Origin: Ilex aquifolium
Lineage: Eukaryota > Streptophyta > Magnoliopsida > Aquifoliales > Aquifoliaceae
Assembly: GCA_951799425.1 (NCBI GenBank)
Contig: OX637397.1
Location: 18,800,064 to 18,864,063, forward strand
Direction: 5' to 3'
Length of the DNA: 64,000 nt
Under the pieces are notes generated by a model, which did not search any database, had not been told where the DNA came from, and saw only the letters and a program-made list of their open reading frames with translations. This document shows, in pieces, positions 34,810 to 46,302 of this stretch. Each line of letters begins with the position of its first letter. Positions within the stretch are counted from its first letter, which is position 1. Both the position numbers and the translations under genes were made by a program.

Positions 34810-36960
34810 TCATAGCTTATGACCCTCCTTCTTGTCTTCTGGTAAATCACCATTCTTTAGGTAAGCAATGATTGGATCCATCCAGCTCAGTTCGGCTTCG
34901 TTACACAAAACTTCGTCAAACTTAGTATGTTGGATGCTCGGCTCGGATTGGAACTCAATTGTGAGAGCTCTTTCAGTATCCTGATCAATGACAGAAGCCA
35001 ATGAAGCGAGGGCATCGACATGCGAATTTCTTGCTCTTCCGACCTGCTGGATAGAGTACTCCGGTATTTTGCTCAATTCCTTTTCGGCAATAGCCTGATA
35101 TGACATCATTCTTTCATCCTTAGCCGCATACTCCCCTATTATCTGATTTACAACCAGCTGTGAATCGGAGAATATTTGAAGCTTTGGTGCTCCCAACTCG
35201 GCCGCGAGCCTCACTCCGGAAATCAGGGCCTCATATTCGGCTTCGTTATTTGACGCGTGGAAGCCGAGTCTAATGGATTTTTCTAGGACACAGCCATCCG
35301 GACTCACTAGAATGAGGCCAATTCCTGCGCCTTTTTGGTTAGAAGACCCATCAACAGATAGGGTCCATTTGCCCCCGAGCTCCATCACCTGATTGTCGTC
35401 TGCCTTGTCATTTGGTTCTGAGTTATTTTTGGGTTGGAATTCCGCAATAAAGTCAGCCACTACCTGGCCTTTGATTGCCTTCCTTAGTTCAAATACAATG
35501 TCAAACTCCCCGAGCTCGACTGCCCACTTAGCAAGGCGTCCAGATAGGTCGGCTTTTTGAAAAATGGACTTCAACGGTTGGTCGGTGAGCACGGTGATCT
35601 GATGTCCCTGGAAATAGTGTCTTAGCTTCCTGACCGAACTAATCAGTGCAAGTGCCAGCTTCTCCAATGGTGTGTACCTTGATTCTGCGTCTAGGAGCAT
35701 TTTGCTCACATAATAAATAGGCCTTAATCTTTCACGGTCGTTTCTCATCAGGGCTCCACTCACAGCGCTTTCAGATACTGCTAGGTAGAGGAATAGACTC
35801 TCTTCGGGAAACGGTGTTGATAAGATTGGTGGTGAGGGCAAGTATGCATTGAGATTCAGAAACGCTTGTTCACACTCCTGACTCCAAAGTGCACCCTTCC
35901 TTCCTTTGATAGACTGAAAAAATGGTCTACACTTATCAGAGGCTCGGGATATGAATCTACCGAGCACAGCCGCCATCGCTGTAAGTCTTTGTACTTCTTT
36001 CACGGTCCGCGGTGACTGCAATTCTTTAATGGCTTTGACCTGATCAGGGTTTACCTCTATTCCTCTGTGTGTGACCAGGAATTCGAGGGACTTTCCCGAG
36101 CCCACCCCAAAGGCACATTTCGAGGCATTTAACTTCATTTTGAATCTTCGAAGAACATCAAAAGTACCTTTAAGGTCGGTACAATGATTGGTGGCCCTTC
36201 GAATTTTCACCACCATGTCGTCAATGTAGACTTCCATAGTGCTGCCTATCATGTGCGAGAACATCTTTGTTACCAACCTTTGGTATGTTGCTCCAGCATT
36301 CTTTAACCCAAACGGCATTACCTTGTAACAGTATGTCCCTTCAGGAGTTATGAAGACAGTCTTCTCTTGATCTTCTTTGGCAAGGGGGATTTGGTGATAC
36401 CCTCTGTAGGCATCTAGGAAGCTCATTTGCTCGTGCCCGACAGTTGCGTCAACCAGTTGATCTATTTTGGGCAGAGGGAAACTGTCCTTCAGGCATGCTT
36501 TGTTGAGGTCGGTGAAGTCCACACAAACTCTCCATTTCCCGTTTTTCTTGCTGACCACCACTGTGTTCGACAGCCAGGTCGGATATTGCACTTCCTCTTT
36601 TATCGCTTCTTGATGCTGAGGTGCCGACCTTCTTAGCTTTTGCTTAACTGGCTTGAAGGTCGGGTCAACATTCAGCCGGTGACATGCAACCTCGGACGGT
36701 ACGCCGGGCATTTCACTGGTACTCCATGCGAAGACGTCGGCATATTCTCTAAGCAGGTCAACAAGATCCTTTCACTGTTCGGAGCTAAGAGATGCTCCGA
36801 GTAGGAAGTACTTATCCGGATCGCCATCTTTATCTAAAGGTACTTTAGATAGAACTTCAATTGTCCGGTCTGCAGCTTCCTTTATGGTGCCTAAAGGTAC
36901 TTTAGGACTTTCCTTGTCAGCTCGGTCGTATGAAACATCCGAGTCGTTAATCGTTGATTG
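34810..36960 (-). pseudogene. Tat reverse transcriptase with two RNase H domains
   Basis: RT shows VVVSKKNGKWRVCVDFTDLN, MPFGLKNAGATYQRLV and the intact catalytic YIDDM (near 36220). The first RNase H follows (ALISSVRKLRHYFQGH, VLTDQPL). A second, archaeal-type RNase H domain near 34990-35360 begins WTLSVDGSSNQKGAGIGLIL and includes NNEAEYEALISG and FSDSQLVVNQI. This dual arrangement is a known Tat-lineage trait. One TGA (36772-36774) lies upstream of RT, and a TGA at 34810-34812 ends the segment. RT itself has no stop or shift over 630 codons. Confidence 0.95.
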
Positions 36961-37491
36961 CTATTTTTCCCCTTCTTCAACCGACCTCTTTTCTCCCCCT
37001 TCTAATTCATTTTTTGTTTTGACCGAGGCCAGTAAGCAAGTCCTAGCGCTGACCTGGTCCCCTCTGATGTTTACTATTCCTTCCGAAGAAGGGAATCTCA
37101 ACATTTGGTGGTACGTTGACGGTACTGCCTTCATCTCGTGTAACCATGACCGCCCCATTATTGCATTGTAAGCTGAGACAGTATCCACTACCAGGAATTC
37201 GACCATGACACCGACCAGTCCCGTCTTCACTGGCAGCGTGATTTTTCCTCTAGGAAGAACAGTTTTTCCACTAAAACCAATTAATGGAGTGTTGGATGGC
37301 TTGAGGTCCTCCCTCCTGAGTCCGAGTTTGTCGAAAAGGTCAATATACATAATCTCATACGAACTTCCAGGATCAATCAAAACCTTCCTCACATCGAAGT
37401 TGGCTATCCAAAGTGTTACCACCAAAGAATCGTTGTGTAGTTGATGAATTCCATCCAAATCCTGCTCGGTGAAGCAAATGGAGTCAATCGA
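36961..37491 (-). pseudogene. Tat aspartic protease domain
   Basis: The retropepsin motif VLIDPGSSYEIMY sits near 37360-37395, and the family-typical FLVVDTVSAYNAIMGRSWL follows. It would cleave the polyprotein. It shares the frame of gag and RT. Stops at 37492-37494 and 36961-36963 isolate it. Confidence 0.9.
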
Positions 37492-39195
37492 TTATTCCAC
37501 CTTCAGCCTTTTGCTTCTTATCTCCGGAGTTAGCCGAAGCTGATATACTTCTTTTTCCTTTGCAGCTTTCTGAATGTACGCCCTAGCAGCGTTATTCGTG
37601 GACATCTGTGGATTTTTCGTAGCGTGGATCACATCTATTACCCCTGCTGGCGTGGTCTTATCTCCCTTTAGTTCGGATCTTCCTCCGTTTGGACTGGCCT
37701 CGCTCTCGATGAACTCGAAGAGATGCCCTTCTCGGACCAACTCCTCCAAATGCTGTTTCAATGTTCGGCAATTTTCGGTCATATGACCGACATCACGATG
37801 ATATGAACATCTGAAGTTAGGATTTCGCCTCGAAGGGTCTCCTATCAACTTGTTGGGCCATTTGAAGAACGACTTTCCTTTGATCTGGCCCAATATCTTG
37901 TGTATGGGCTCTTTGAACAGTGTGTTTACTCCAAGGAAAGGAGATTTCGTGTAGAACCCTTCCTTCTCGTTCTTTCTCCCTATCTCTCTGTTCGGCTCAG
38001 CCTGTTTCTCCCTGCCGAACTGCCTTCTGTTATGTTGATCCCTTACCACGTCTCTGGACAAGTCATCGTCGACTTTAGCATATTTCTCGATTCTAGCCAT
38101 TAATTCTTCCAATTCTGCGGCCGGCCTCCTCGTTAAGGATTGGTACAGGGGGTTCTCCTTTGGCAACCCGATCTTGAATGATACCACCGCAATTTCAGGG
38201 TTGCAACCTTCTACCTCATTTATCGTCTCCCAGTAACGATGAGCATACTCGCACAAAGTCTCATTGTTTCGTTTTTTCAATGTCAGCAAAGCACCGACGT
38301 CCTTAGGCTGTTTGCTACTCGTTATGAACCGAGCAGTGAACTGTTCGGCTAGCTGCGACCAGCTGTCAATCGACTGCCTCGGCAAGCTGTCAAACCACTT
38401 CATGGCCAACTCTCCAAGGCTGCTAGGAAAGATCGTGCAGAGCAGGGGTTCGTTCTTCCGATATATGGTCATCAGCTGTCTGAAATGTCTGATGTGGGAA
38501 GATGGGTCGATTTTTCCATCGTAGAGCTTGAAGTTCGGAACGGTGAACTTACTCGGGATACGCCCCTTTTCAATCCATGAGGAAAAAGGGGACGAATCCG
38601 AACCGTCTCCATACTCCCCTGTCGCTCTTCTGGCTATATCCCTAGCCGACCTCTGCTCCGGCTTCTTCAAGCGGTTGTCTAACTCTTCAGCGATGTACTA
38701 CTTCCAGGAGTCCTCCTCTGAAACCCGAGGTTTTTTCTGTCGGTATTTGTTAGTTTCGGTTTTTCTGAATCTGCTAAACTTCTTCTCAGGACTTTCTCGT
38801 CGGCTTTCTCTCTCACGCTTCTCTTTTCTAGTCAGCTCCTTCAATTTGGCTTTCAACTCTTCGTTTTCCTTTAGCAGATCGTTCTCCCTAGAATAAGATT
38901 TTTTGAACAACTTGTCATGAGCATCCAGCCGGTCCTGCATAGACTGGATCAGCTTTATCATAGAGTGATTTTCCCCCTCGGTACGGAGGGATTCACTGCG
39001 ATTTCCAACTTGCTGGTTTGGATTCTTAAACGGTCTGAAACTTGCTGAAGATACCTCGTCATCCTCATGGGGCTTAGCAGGGCTTCCGTTAACATGCATT
39101 CTGACGTTGCCATCGGATGGAAGTGACACCGGATCGGAATTACCCAAGGCAAGACTGCCTATAGGTGATCCAATAACACTCCTGAGTCTTGACAT
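37492..39195 (-). pseudogene. Tat gag (one premature stop)
   Basis: ATG at 39195 lies 50 nt from the LTR. The N-terminal part has a charged coiled-coil-like stretch (ENDLLKENEELKAKLKELTR). An in-frame TAG (38698-38700) follows DSWK. The core domain continues in the same frame: FPSSLGELAMKWFDSLP, LTLKKRNNETLCEYAHRYWE and FKIGLP match Retrotrans_gag. A CCHC-like finger YHRDVGHMTENC lies near 37775-37820. Gag would form the particle. The downstream TAA (37492-37494) separates it from protease, again without a frame change. Confidence 0.92.
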
Positions 39196-39224
39196 AGTAG
39201 CTTTTTGTTCTGTTTAAATAATTT

Positions 39225-39241
39225 TCCCACAGACGGCGCCA
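39225..39241 (-). promoter_or_regulatory. tRNA primer-binding site of the Tat element
   Basis: The minus strand reads TGGCGCCGTCTGTGGGA, three to four bases after the LTR end. This sequence is a common primer site in Tat/Athila-lineage plant Ty3 elements. Confidence 0.85.
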
Positions 39242-39244
39242 AAA

Positions 39245-39900
39245 TGTAAGAGGTAAAAATTGAGAGTACCTCCTCCTGAAATGATAAATCGATAATTCTA
39301 ATAGTGTCTTCTGAACTTAGTCTCCCAATATCCTTCCTGAAAAACGAACAAACTGCCCAAGATCGAAGTGCTTCGATCGAAGGCACTTCGATGCTTAAGT
39401 CAGTAATGGAATTGAATAGATGCAAGAAGACTGGAAGAGTTCAGCGTACCTTTTCCCTTTGTCCTTTCTACCTCTTATAGATCGTTACCTCATTAGGGTT
39501 TCCGAGGTTTTTTGTTCAAGGTGGCACACCTTCCTTTAATTTAGTGATTCAGTTTGGGAAGTTGCTGATCTTTCTCCAGCAATTCCTTCTAATCCCAACA
39601 ATTTCGCTGATTGGCTTATCTGAATGCCGAAGCTTTAGGCGAATATCTATCCTTCTGTATATCTTTTGAAACAGCTCGACTATAATGATGGACGAACACA
39701 TTTAATGTTTGCCAAAGTAGTTGACCAACTTGGTTTGGTACTAATCGAGCTCTTTTGGTATTTTACCGTACTCATTAGTCAGTTCGGCTAGGTTCATTCG
39801 TTTGAGCAGCTAATGTCTTCGTCACGTGCCCTGTCCTGTCACCCTCACGTGAGATCATTTAATGACATGACACGTGTAATAAGGGGAGCCACCCCCTTCA
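39245..39900 (-). repeat. 5' LTR of the Tat element
   Basis: The minus strand begins TGAAGGGGGTGGCTCCCC and ends CCTCTTACA. It contains an almost perfect 31-bp palindrome near 39361-39392 (ATCGAAGTGC ... GCACTTCGAT). An open frame through it (39159-39425) is not a gene. Confidence 0.96.
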
Positions 39901-39905
39901 GCAAT

Positions 39906-41415
39906 CATATCAGCTCATTGTTCTCTGTATGAACTTCTATCAAATTCACCTTACCTTCTTCCACCCACTCTTTGAGAGCGTGATACCTCACGTCGATGTG
40001 TTTTGTCCTGGCATGATAAACTTGATTCCTTGCCTAATGAATTGCACTTTGGCTATTACAATACAACTCCAAGCTTTCCTGCTTCAATCCTAATTCCTTG
40101 ACAAACCTGTTAACCACAAATCCTCCTTAGCAGTTTCCACTGTTGTCATGTATTCCACTTTAGTTGTGGATAAAGCAGGAGTCAATTGAAACATAGTTTT
40201 CCAACTAATAAGTCCATCTGCAAATGTAAATATGTAACCTACAGTAGATCTTCGCTTGTCCAGATCACATACATAGTTTGCATCAACATAGCCCACAACC
40301 AATCCTATTCGATCATGTCTCTGATACAATATGTTGAAATCCATCGTATATTTCAAGTATATGAATATCTATTTAACTCCATTTCAGTGCTCCTTGCCTA
40401 GATTATCAATGCACTTACTGACTGTTTGTGAGATGTCAAGCCTACTACAAATCATGACATACATTAGACTTCCCACAACACTAGCGTACGGCACATGAGA
40501 CATTTTCTCCACTTCATTATATATAGAATGACACGATCTAGCAAATAATTTAAAGTGGTTAGCTAGAGGAGTATTAACATGTTTAGAGTTACCTATGCTA
40601 AACCTCTTTAGCACTCTCTCCACATTCTTCTTTTGTGATACCCACAGTTTGCCTTTTTCTCTATCCCTTCGAATTTCTATTCCAAGGATTTTCTTAGCAG
40701 CATCTAAATCCTTCATATCAAATTTCTTCCATATTTTGGACTTCAATGAACTCAGCTCATACATGTTATTTGAAGGAATTAACATAACATAAAGAAGCAT
40801 AATAACAAAAGAACCATCACCAAGCATCTTAGAATAAACATAGTTGTCGTTGCTGCTCCTCATGTAGCCAACATGACCAATAAAGGAATCAAACGTCTCA
40901 TACCATTGTCTAGGAGATTGTTTTAGCCCGTAAAAAGATCTTTTAAGCTTGCATACCACTCTATACCTTGCTCCTTAAATCCTTCTAGTTATTCCATAAA
41001 TATTTCCTCCTCCAATTCTCTATGAAGGAATGTTGTCTTGACGTAAAACTGCTGCAACTCAAGGTCAAACATTGCTACCATCGTTAACATAACACAAATG
41101 GAAGAATGTTTAATAACTAGAGAATTTTTTTTATTATAGTCAATTCCTTCTATTTGCCTATAACCCATGGTGACAACCCATGCCTTAAAATTTTCTCCTT
41201 CATTTTTCGTTGTAGTTTCCTTTTTTCGATATACCTATTTACAACCAATCATGTGTCGCCCTTTGGGTTTTTCAACAAGCTCCCAATTGTTGTTTTTGTG
41301 TAGAGTTTTCATCTCGTCCATCATTACTAGCATCCATTTTTCATTTTTTTGGTTTTTGTCTGCCTCCTGAAAATAAAACGGATCTCCACTACCAACAATT
41401 AATGCAAAAGAAACC
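39906..41415 (-). pseudogene. Copia reverse transcriptase and RNase H
   Basis: The RT N-terminal part (KWMLVMMDEMKTLHKNNNWE) is at 41235-41415 and the main RT frame at 40384-40959: KLKRSFYGLKQSPRQWYETF, LKSKIWKKFDMKDLDAAKKI, VPYASVVGSLMYVMI. RNase H (40090-40356) has GYVDANYVCDLDKRRSTVGY. The catalytic box reads LLYVMLIPSN: the Asp-Asp pair expected between Val and Met (near 40786) is absent, an in-frame loss of two codons. RNase H continues across the Tat insertion into 29840-29999. Confidence 0.88.
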
Positions 41416-41420
41416 ATCTC

Positions 41421-43705
41421 TGTCACACCCCCACCTCGGATCAAATAGGGTGGGTGGCGGACCAGCCACCAAGGCCTTAACCAACCAATCATATGCATAG
41501 TAAATGCAAAATACAGCGGAAGACAAATAATAAAGTGATTCAATCCATCGACCTAATGAATACCAGAGGAATAAACTAAACATCACCAACATCATTATTA
41601 AACTCATGTAAAATAATAATTAACCATAAGGTTCACTACTCTAAGTATAAGCAACATTATCCCCAAAACAATTGAATATTTGTCTCAAAACTATAAAAGA
41701 CATTTATTCCTGAAGAACTACAATAAAATAAATCTTCAATTCCTCTAATCCCTTGTATATCAGCAGACTTACTCCTTACTCTAATCCTCTCCTGAAAAAT
41801 GTTATATGTTTGGGTGAGCACAATGACCCGTGAATAGCAACCACCTCTAATGAGGTGTGAAAATAAATACCACATTTTATATACAAAAATAAACTTTGAT
41901 ACATACATACGTACAACAAATTGTATCTCAATCCTTCCTACATAATCATGTAAACAAAATGATTTCATGATCACATATAACTTTATAAATGAAAAGACAT
42001 TTATAACCCAAAACACCCACTCATTTTCACCAATAATTTTATAAATGAAAAGACATTTATAATCCAAAACACTCACACAAAAATTCAGTCTCAAATACCT
42101 TTGTCAAATCATGTTTGTTACCACTAGCCTGGTAACTGGCCCCATCTTTTGTCATCACTAGCCTGATGACTGGCCCCGTCTCTTATTACCACTAGCCTGG
42201 TAATTAGCCCCTATGTGCACATTCCTATACCGACCACGCCGGTATACAATCTCGTTATCATTTAGACCTGATAACTCAATCCCCAACTCATAAACATAAT
42301 TTTCACACACACCAAAACTGTAGTTTTAGTCTCAACACACACAAAATTTTCCTTTCATCACCAAAGCAATAATATAAAATCATCCCACAAGTTTTCCAAA
42401 ATTCCAATATATAACAGTTCACAATTGCAAAACATTTAATTGCAATCCCAAACATCAACACATATATCATATATATGAAAAATCCACACACATGCACCCA
42501 CACATTTAATATAGAAAATTCTCCCAAAAGAAGTAGTAAACTACTCACCTTGATTCCCAAAATCCAATTCAAAGCACTCTTTCCCAACCTCAATGCAATC
42601 ACCACCTAATCCAAAATAATATATAACAATCAATCTCTATTCCTAATTTCGTCGTTTCGCGATTCTATATTTAATTTACGTACTTCCTACCCATTCATAT
42701 ATACTTAATATATCATTTACATATAAATATCATTTCTAATATGAGGTAATAGGGTATAGAAGTATTCTGGGCTGTTTAGAAAAAATTTCTAAAGTTTTGT
42801 GGTCAAATCATAATTTTTGAAACTTTTGGGGTCAAAGTGTAATTTCTTTGAAAAACGAATTTTTTGTTTATTGGACTGCCATAAATTTTCCAAAATTCTA
42901 TTCTTCCAACTTACGAAGTAAAACAGTAGTTAAAATTAAGTTTAGAAGAATGTAGGGGCCAAAGTAAAGCTCTTTGAAACTAAATGGGAGCTTTCTGTAA
43001 TTTATGGATTTGGCCTTCTTCTACCTACGGCAGAACCTGGAACAGTAACTTCCTTCCTTTTTTCTTTTTTTTTTCCTTTTTACACATTGATTAAATTCCT
43101 TAAAACTTCAAGACTAACCAATCTAAATTAGGTCTAAAAACACATAAATTATTATCTTTCACTAAAACTCATTTATATTCATCAATATTCTTCACCATGA
43201 ACATATATATATATATATATATGTAAATTAATACTTATGATAAACTAACACTATGTAATTGAATAAATTACAAAACCCATAAATTAAGTAATAAATTCAT
43301 ACATTTAATAGATTCAAGTCATTTCTTTCTTTCCTCCTCCTTTTTCCTTCTCTCTCTCTCTCTCTTTTCTTCTTTGTTCACGGGACGGCCCCTCTACAAG
43401 TCTTCTCACCAATAAAAACCCTACAAACCTAAATATATTTATATATATACGAAAAGTTTGACCTATCTAACAATACTACTCTATTTAAACCACCTGTATA
43501 GTAGTCATAATAGGTCTCTATAATTATCTGATATTTTTTCCTATACCCAAAAAGCTAAATTATCTCTATTGATTTCCAAAGCATATCCATAAGTCCATAA
43601 GGATAGACTCCAAGTCAAACAAAAGTCTAAAACTTCTCAAATCCAACTAATTCACTTTATTATTATTATTATTATTTATTTCATTTTTTTTCCTTGGGCA
43701 TTACA
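41421..43705. mobile_element. Solo LTR with ATCTC target duplication
   Basis: The plus strand reads TGTCACACCCCCACC at the left and GGGCATTACA at the right, with ATCTC on both sides (41416-41420 and 43706-43710). It splits the copia gene between integrase and RT. The length of 2285 bp, terminal CACACCCC and absence of internal genes mark a Ty3-type solo LTR. The left-edge CACACCCC makes plus orientation more likely. Several minus-strand open frames inside it (41657-42605) have no recognisable domain. Confidence 0.88.
42115..42211. repeat. Short tandem repeat in the solo LTR
   Basis: Three copies of a unit of about 33 bp built on CACTAGCCTGGTAACTGGCCCC, with alternating GGTAAC/GATGAC variants. 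Confidence 0.85.
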
Positions 43706-43710
43706 ATCTC

Positions 43711-44473
43711 TTCAAAACCATACCTGACTGATACCTTATGGGTCATTTTCTCCCTTCCAGTAGCAAGAGTAGTGGATTCTTGCTACCTATCATCACTACA
43801 AAATATATCTTCCTGATAAGATGTTGGTCCATCATCTTCTCCTTTGGGCCCTTTATCACATTTGGCTCCACCTAGACTGATAATTTTTCTGTATGAGCCT
43901 CCACCTGTTTATCGGCTCCTTCCCTATTTAAATTCAGAATATGTTTTTTATTGTAGACAACATCCCTGTTGACAATAACCTTTCGTGCAACCGGATCCAA
44001 AAGTTTATACCCTTTCACGCCTTTTTTATAACCGAAAATGTGAACTGCTTTGACTTTGGGTCCAATTTGGATCGTTGTTGCTCTTGCACGAGAACATAGG
44101 CTGGACAACCAAATATTCTCACATTAAAATAATTAACTAGTTTACATGTCCTAACCTTCTTAGAGACTAGAGCATTAATAGTCGAAGACGGTGATACATT
44201 AACAATATTGCATGCCATGTTAATAGCCTCAACCCAAAATGACTTTGGCAAGTCTGCATAGATTCTCATACACCTTGCTCTCTCTAAGAGAGTTTTATTC
44301 ATCATTTATACTACACCATTTTGTTGTAGCCCACCTGGTGTAGTATAATATGTCTAGAGATCCTTTATGTCTCGCAACACGTTTTGAATTCCCGGAGTGT
44401 GTACTCCATTCCATTGTCCGTTCGTAAGTACTTGACTTGCTTTTGGCTACTAAAGGTTGAGGCCCAAGTATAA
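43711..44473 (-). pseudogene. Copia integrase fragment
   Basis: The core shows KYLRTDNGMEYTLREFKTCC (near 44400-44460), then NKTLLERARCMRIYADLPKS and VRIFGCPAYVLV (44015-44305). The C-terminal piece KAVHIFGYKKGVKGYKLLDP is at 43872-44108. Frame breaks occur near 44100 and 44310. Similarity stops near 44480, where the element is truncated. Confidence 0.85.
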
Positions 44474-44480
44474 CTATTTA

Positions 44481-45970
44481 ATCTTTAGGGTTACTAACTT
44501 GTAATATCCTAGACATTGAGAGACATCTTTGTATTTCTAAACACAACAAGAAGCTTGATTTTTAAACACAAAGCTCAGATATTCTTTGTTCTTTAATAGG
44601 GTATTAAATCAAGGGTTGCTCACTTATGATAAATGGCGTAGGATTTTATACATTTAAGGTTTCATAGAAAATTACCAACACATATGAAAAATGTGAGAGG
44701 GTTCTTGGTTGCTCTTAATACAATGATGTAGGTTTGACAATGGGTGACTGTGGAGGAATCCTGAAATGGTCCATGTGTATCGCACGTGTGCACCAACTAA
44801 CATATATATATATATCTATACTATTTTAAAATATCAACATACGTGAAAAACTTTTTTTTTTCCCACTTATAACCTTAAACAATACAATTAGTCCATTCTT
44901 ATCCTTTGAGCTATATTGTACTACTACCAAACAACATCTTGGACTACTTTAATACATGCACGTTACTTCACCCCTTCAAATCTCCATCTCTCCATCTCCC
45001 TATGTTCCGGTTACTTCCAGTTTTTCCTAAATTTAAATTTTATAGCCCACGGTTGTTTTTGACTATTTATTACACAAATAATCAATGTGCAATGAATATT
45101 CAAGAGATTAGGAGATGAACCACCTCATGCCTTTTCCATGCTCGCTTGATTCACATATTATTGATGCCATTGGTCTATTTATAATGCATTGTGTCTCTTT
45201 AGAAACCCTTCTTTTCACCAATTCAAAAATTGTTGCCTCTCTCTTTCTTGGCTGCAAAACCATCAGGTTGCTTCAGGTGGTTCGGCTTCCATGATTTGGT
45301 GATTGAATCTTCAGCTTTTTCTTTTTGGTGACATTTTTATCTTGCAATCAACACAATTATGTGTGTCTGTGTGTGCAAGCGTGTGACATATAGAAATCGT
45401 TGTTGTTCAGGACATTAATTTTGATGTTTGGCTTAGGTGGCTTTAGTGGTAGTACTACTACTCTTGCTCAGAATATTCTAAATGAGGAGATGAGAAAGCC
45501 TTGCAATATCTTCTAAATGATGCTTTAGATACCTCAGAATGCGAAGTTGGTGTTGTACTTTTTGGATTCTACTGTGGTAGCTTCGTTGAGGGGACTTAAG
45601 CCTCCTAGCTTAGTTTCAAATGAAATGATAAGTCCTAGTAGCTCCAAGGTTGAATCTCTATGGAATTTGGTTATTCAGCGAAGGAAAGAATTGCATAAAT
45701 GAATTATTCTCAAGTAAAACATTCAAGTCATATTGGTCAATGTTCAGACTTTATGTTATATGTTATAATTATAGCATAGAAGACAAACACTTTATAATTA
45801 ACTGCCGATGATGATGAGATGTTAAAAAAATTGGTTACTGCGAGGGTCTGAAATTGAGGTTTGATAAAAGAAATTAAGAGTTGTCAGGACCTTATGATCT
45901 GATTTGGGATTGCTTTCAAGCTTTGAAAAAAAAAAATACCTTTGTCCAAGTAGCGCACCACATACCACTG
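44481..45970. other. Unassigned DNA between copia fragment and LTR-like repeat
   Basis: No convincing gene. A Helitron-like 5' end (TCTATACTATTTTAAAATAT) occurs near 44813 without a matching 3' end. A frame near 45430-45700 with FLDSTVVASLRGLKPPSLVS looks gene-like but has stops and no family I recognise. Confidence 0.5.
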
Positions 45971-45977
45971 ATTACAT

Positions 45978-46302
45978 TTTATAGATTTATTATGAGAATT
46001 ATTTAGAGATTATTTAGCATTTATCTTTTTAATAATTTCTTTTAATTTGTAAGGACGTATATGTCATTTTAATTATGTATCTTGTAGAAGGGTTTTTGGG
46101 TTCCCTATATAAAGGGATGCTCTAAGGGGTTTAAGTTAGACATTTGATTAATTATTGATTATTGAGAATTGTTTTCTCCGTTAAGTTCTCTTTTTCATCT
46201 CCTTAATTCTATTCTTTTTATCATCATCTTTTATTCTTCTATTCTCATCCCTATTATCTTCTTCTTGATCTACATCAAATATTAGACCAATACGATTACA
46301 TC
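45978..46302 (+). repeat. Copia/TRIM-like LTR, copy 1
   Basis: About 0.33 kb with a TATA box (CTATATAAAGGGATGC, about 46105-46120) and a T/C-rich leader. It ends near ACATCA and is followed by TTTGATATGAGAGCC, close to the initiator-Met tRNA primer site TGGTATCAGAGC. A second copy lies at 50521-50850 in the same orientation. Confidence 0.7.

Larger units (their letters stand above)
30005..39900 (-). mobile_element. Complete Tat-lineage Ty3 retrotransposon with antisense gene
   Basis: Two 656-bp LTRs (30005-30660 and 39245-39900) flank a 8.6-kb interior, and GCAAT is duplicated at 30000-30004 and 39901-39905. Excising the element rejoins copia coding in phase (ADMIA into KPVTSNKFKHCL). Tat-lineage membership follows from the TGGCGCC-type primer site, a second RNase H domain after the first, the C-x2-H-x4-H-x4-C gag finger and an antisense ORF between integrase and 3' LTR. 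The LTRs differ at 13 of 656 positions by my count (about 2%, mostly transitions), indicating a fairly recent insertion. Confidence 0.96.
29236..44480 (-). mobile_element. Ty1/copia retrotransposon, split twice and truncated at its 5' side
   Basis: Copia fragments on the minus strand are integrase (43710-44473), RT (40384-41415), RNase H (39906-40360 continuing at 29840-29999) and the 3' LTR (29236-29837). A Tat element (30005-39900) and a solo LTR (41421-43705) are nested inside with perfect 5-bp duplications, which proves the order of insertion. Gag, protease and 5' LTR are missing above about 44480. Confidence 0.9.

Noticed and set aside
39159..39425. Frames repeated at 29907-30185 and 39159-39425
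   Set aside because: The repetition is the LTR pair itself, not a duplicated gene.
41657..42605. Hydrophobic minus-strand frames of 100-145 codons
   Set aside because: Inside the solo LTR; AT-rich DNA gives Phe/Ile/Leu-rich chance frames.
45430..45710. Gene-like frame with FLDSTVVASLRG
   Set aside because: Stops interrupt it and no family is recognised, so it is mentioned only as unassigned DNA.
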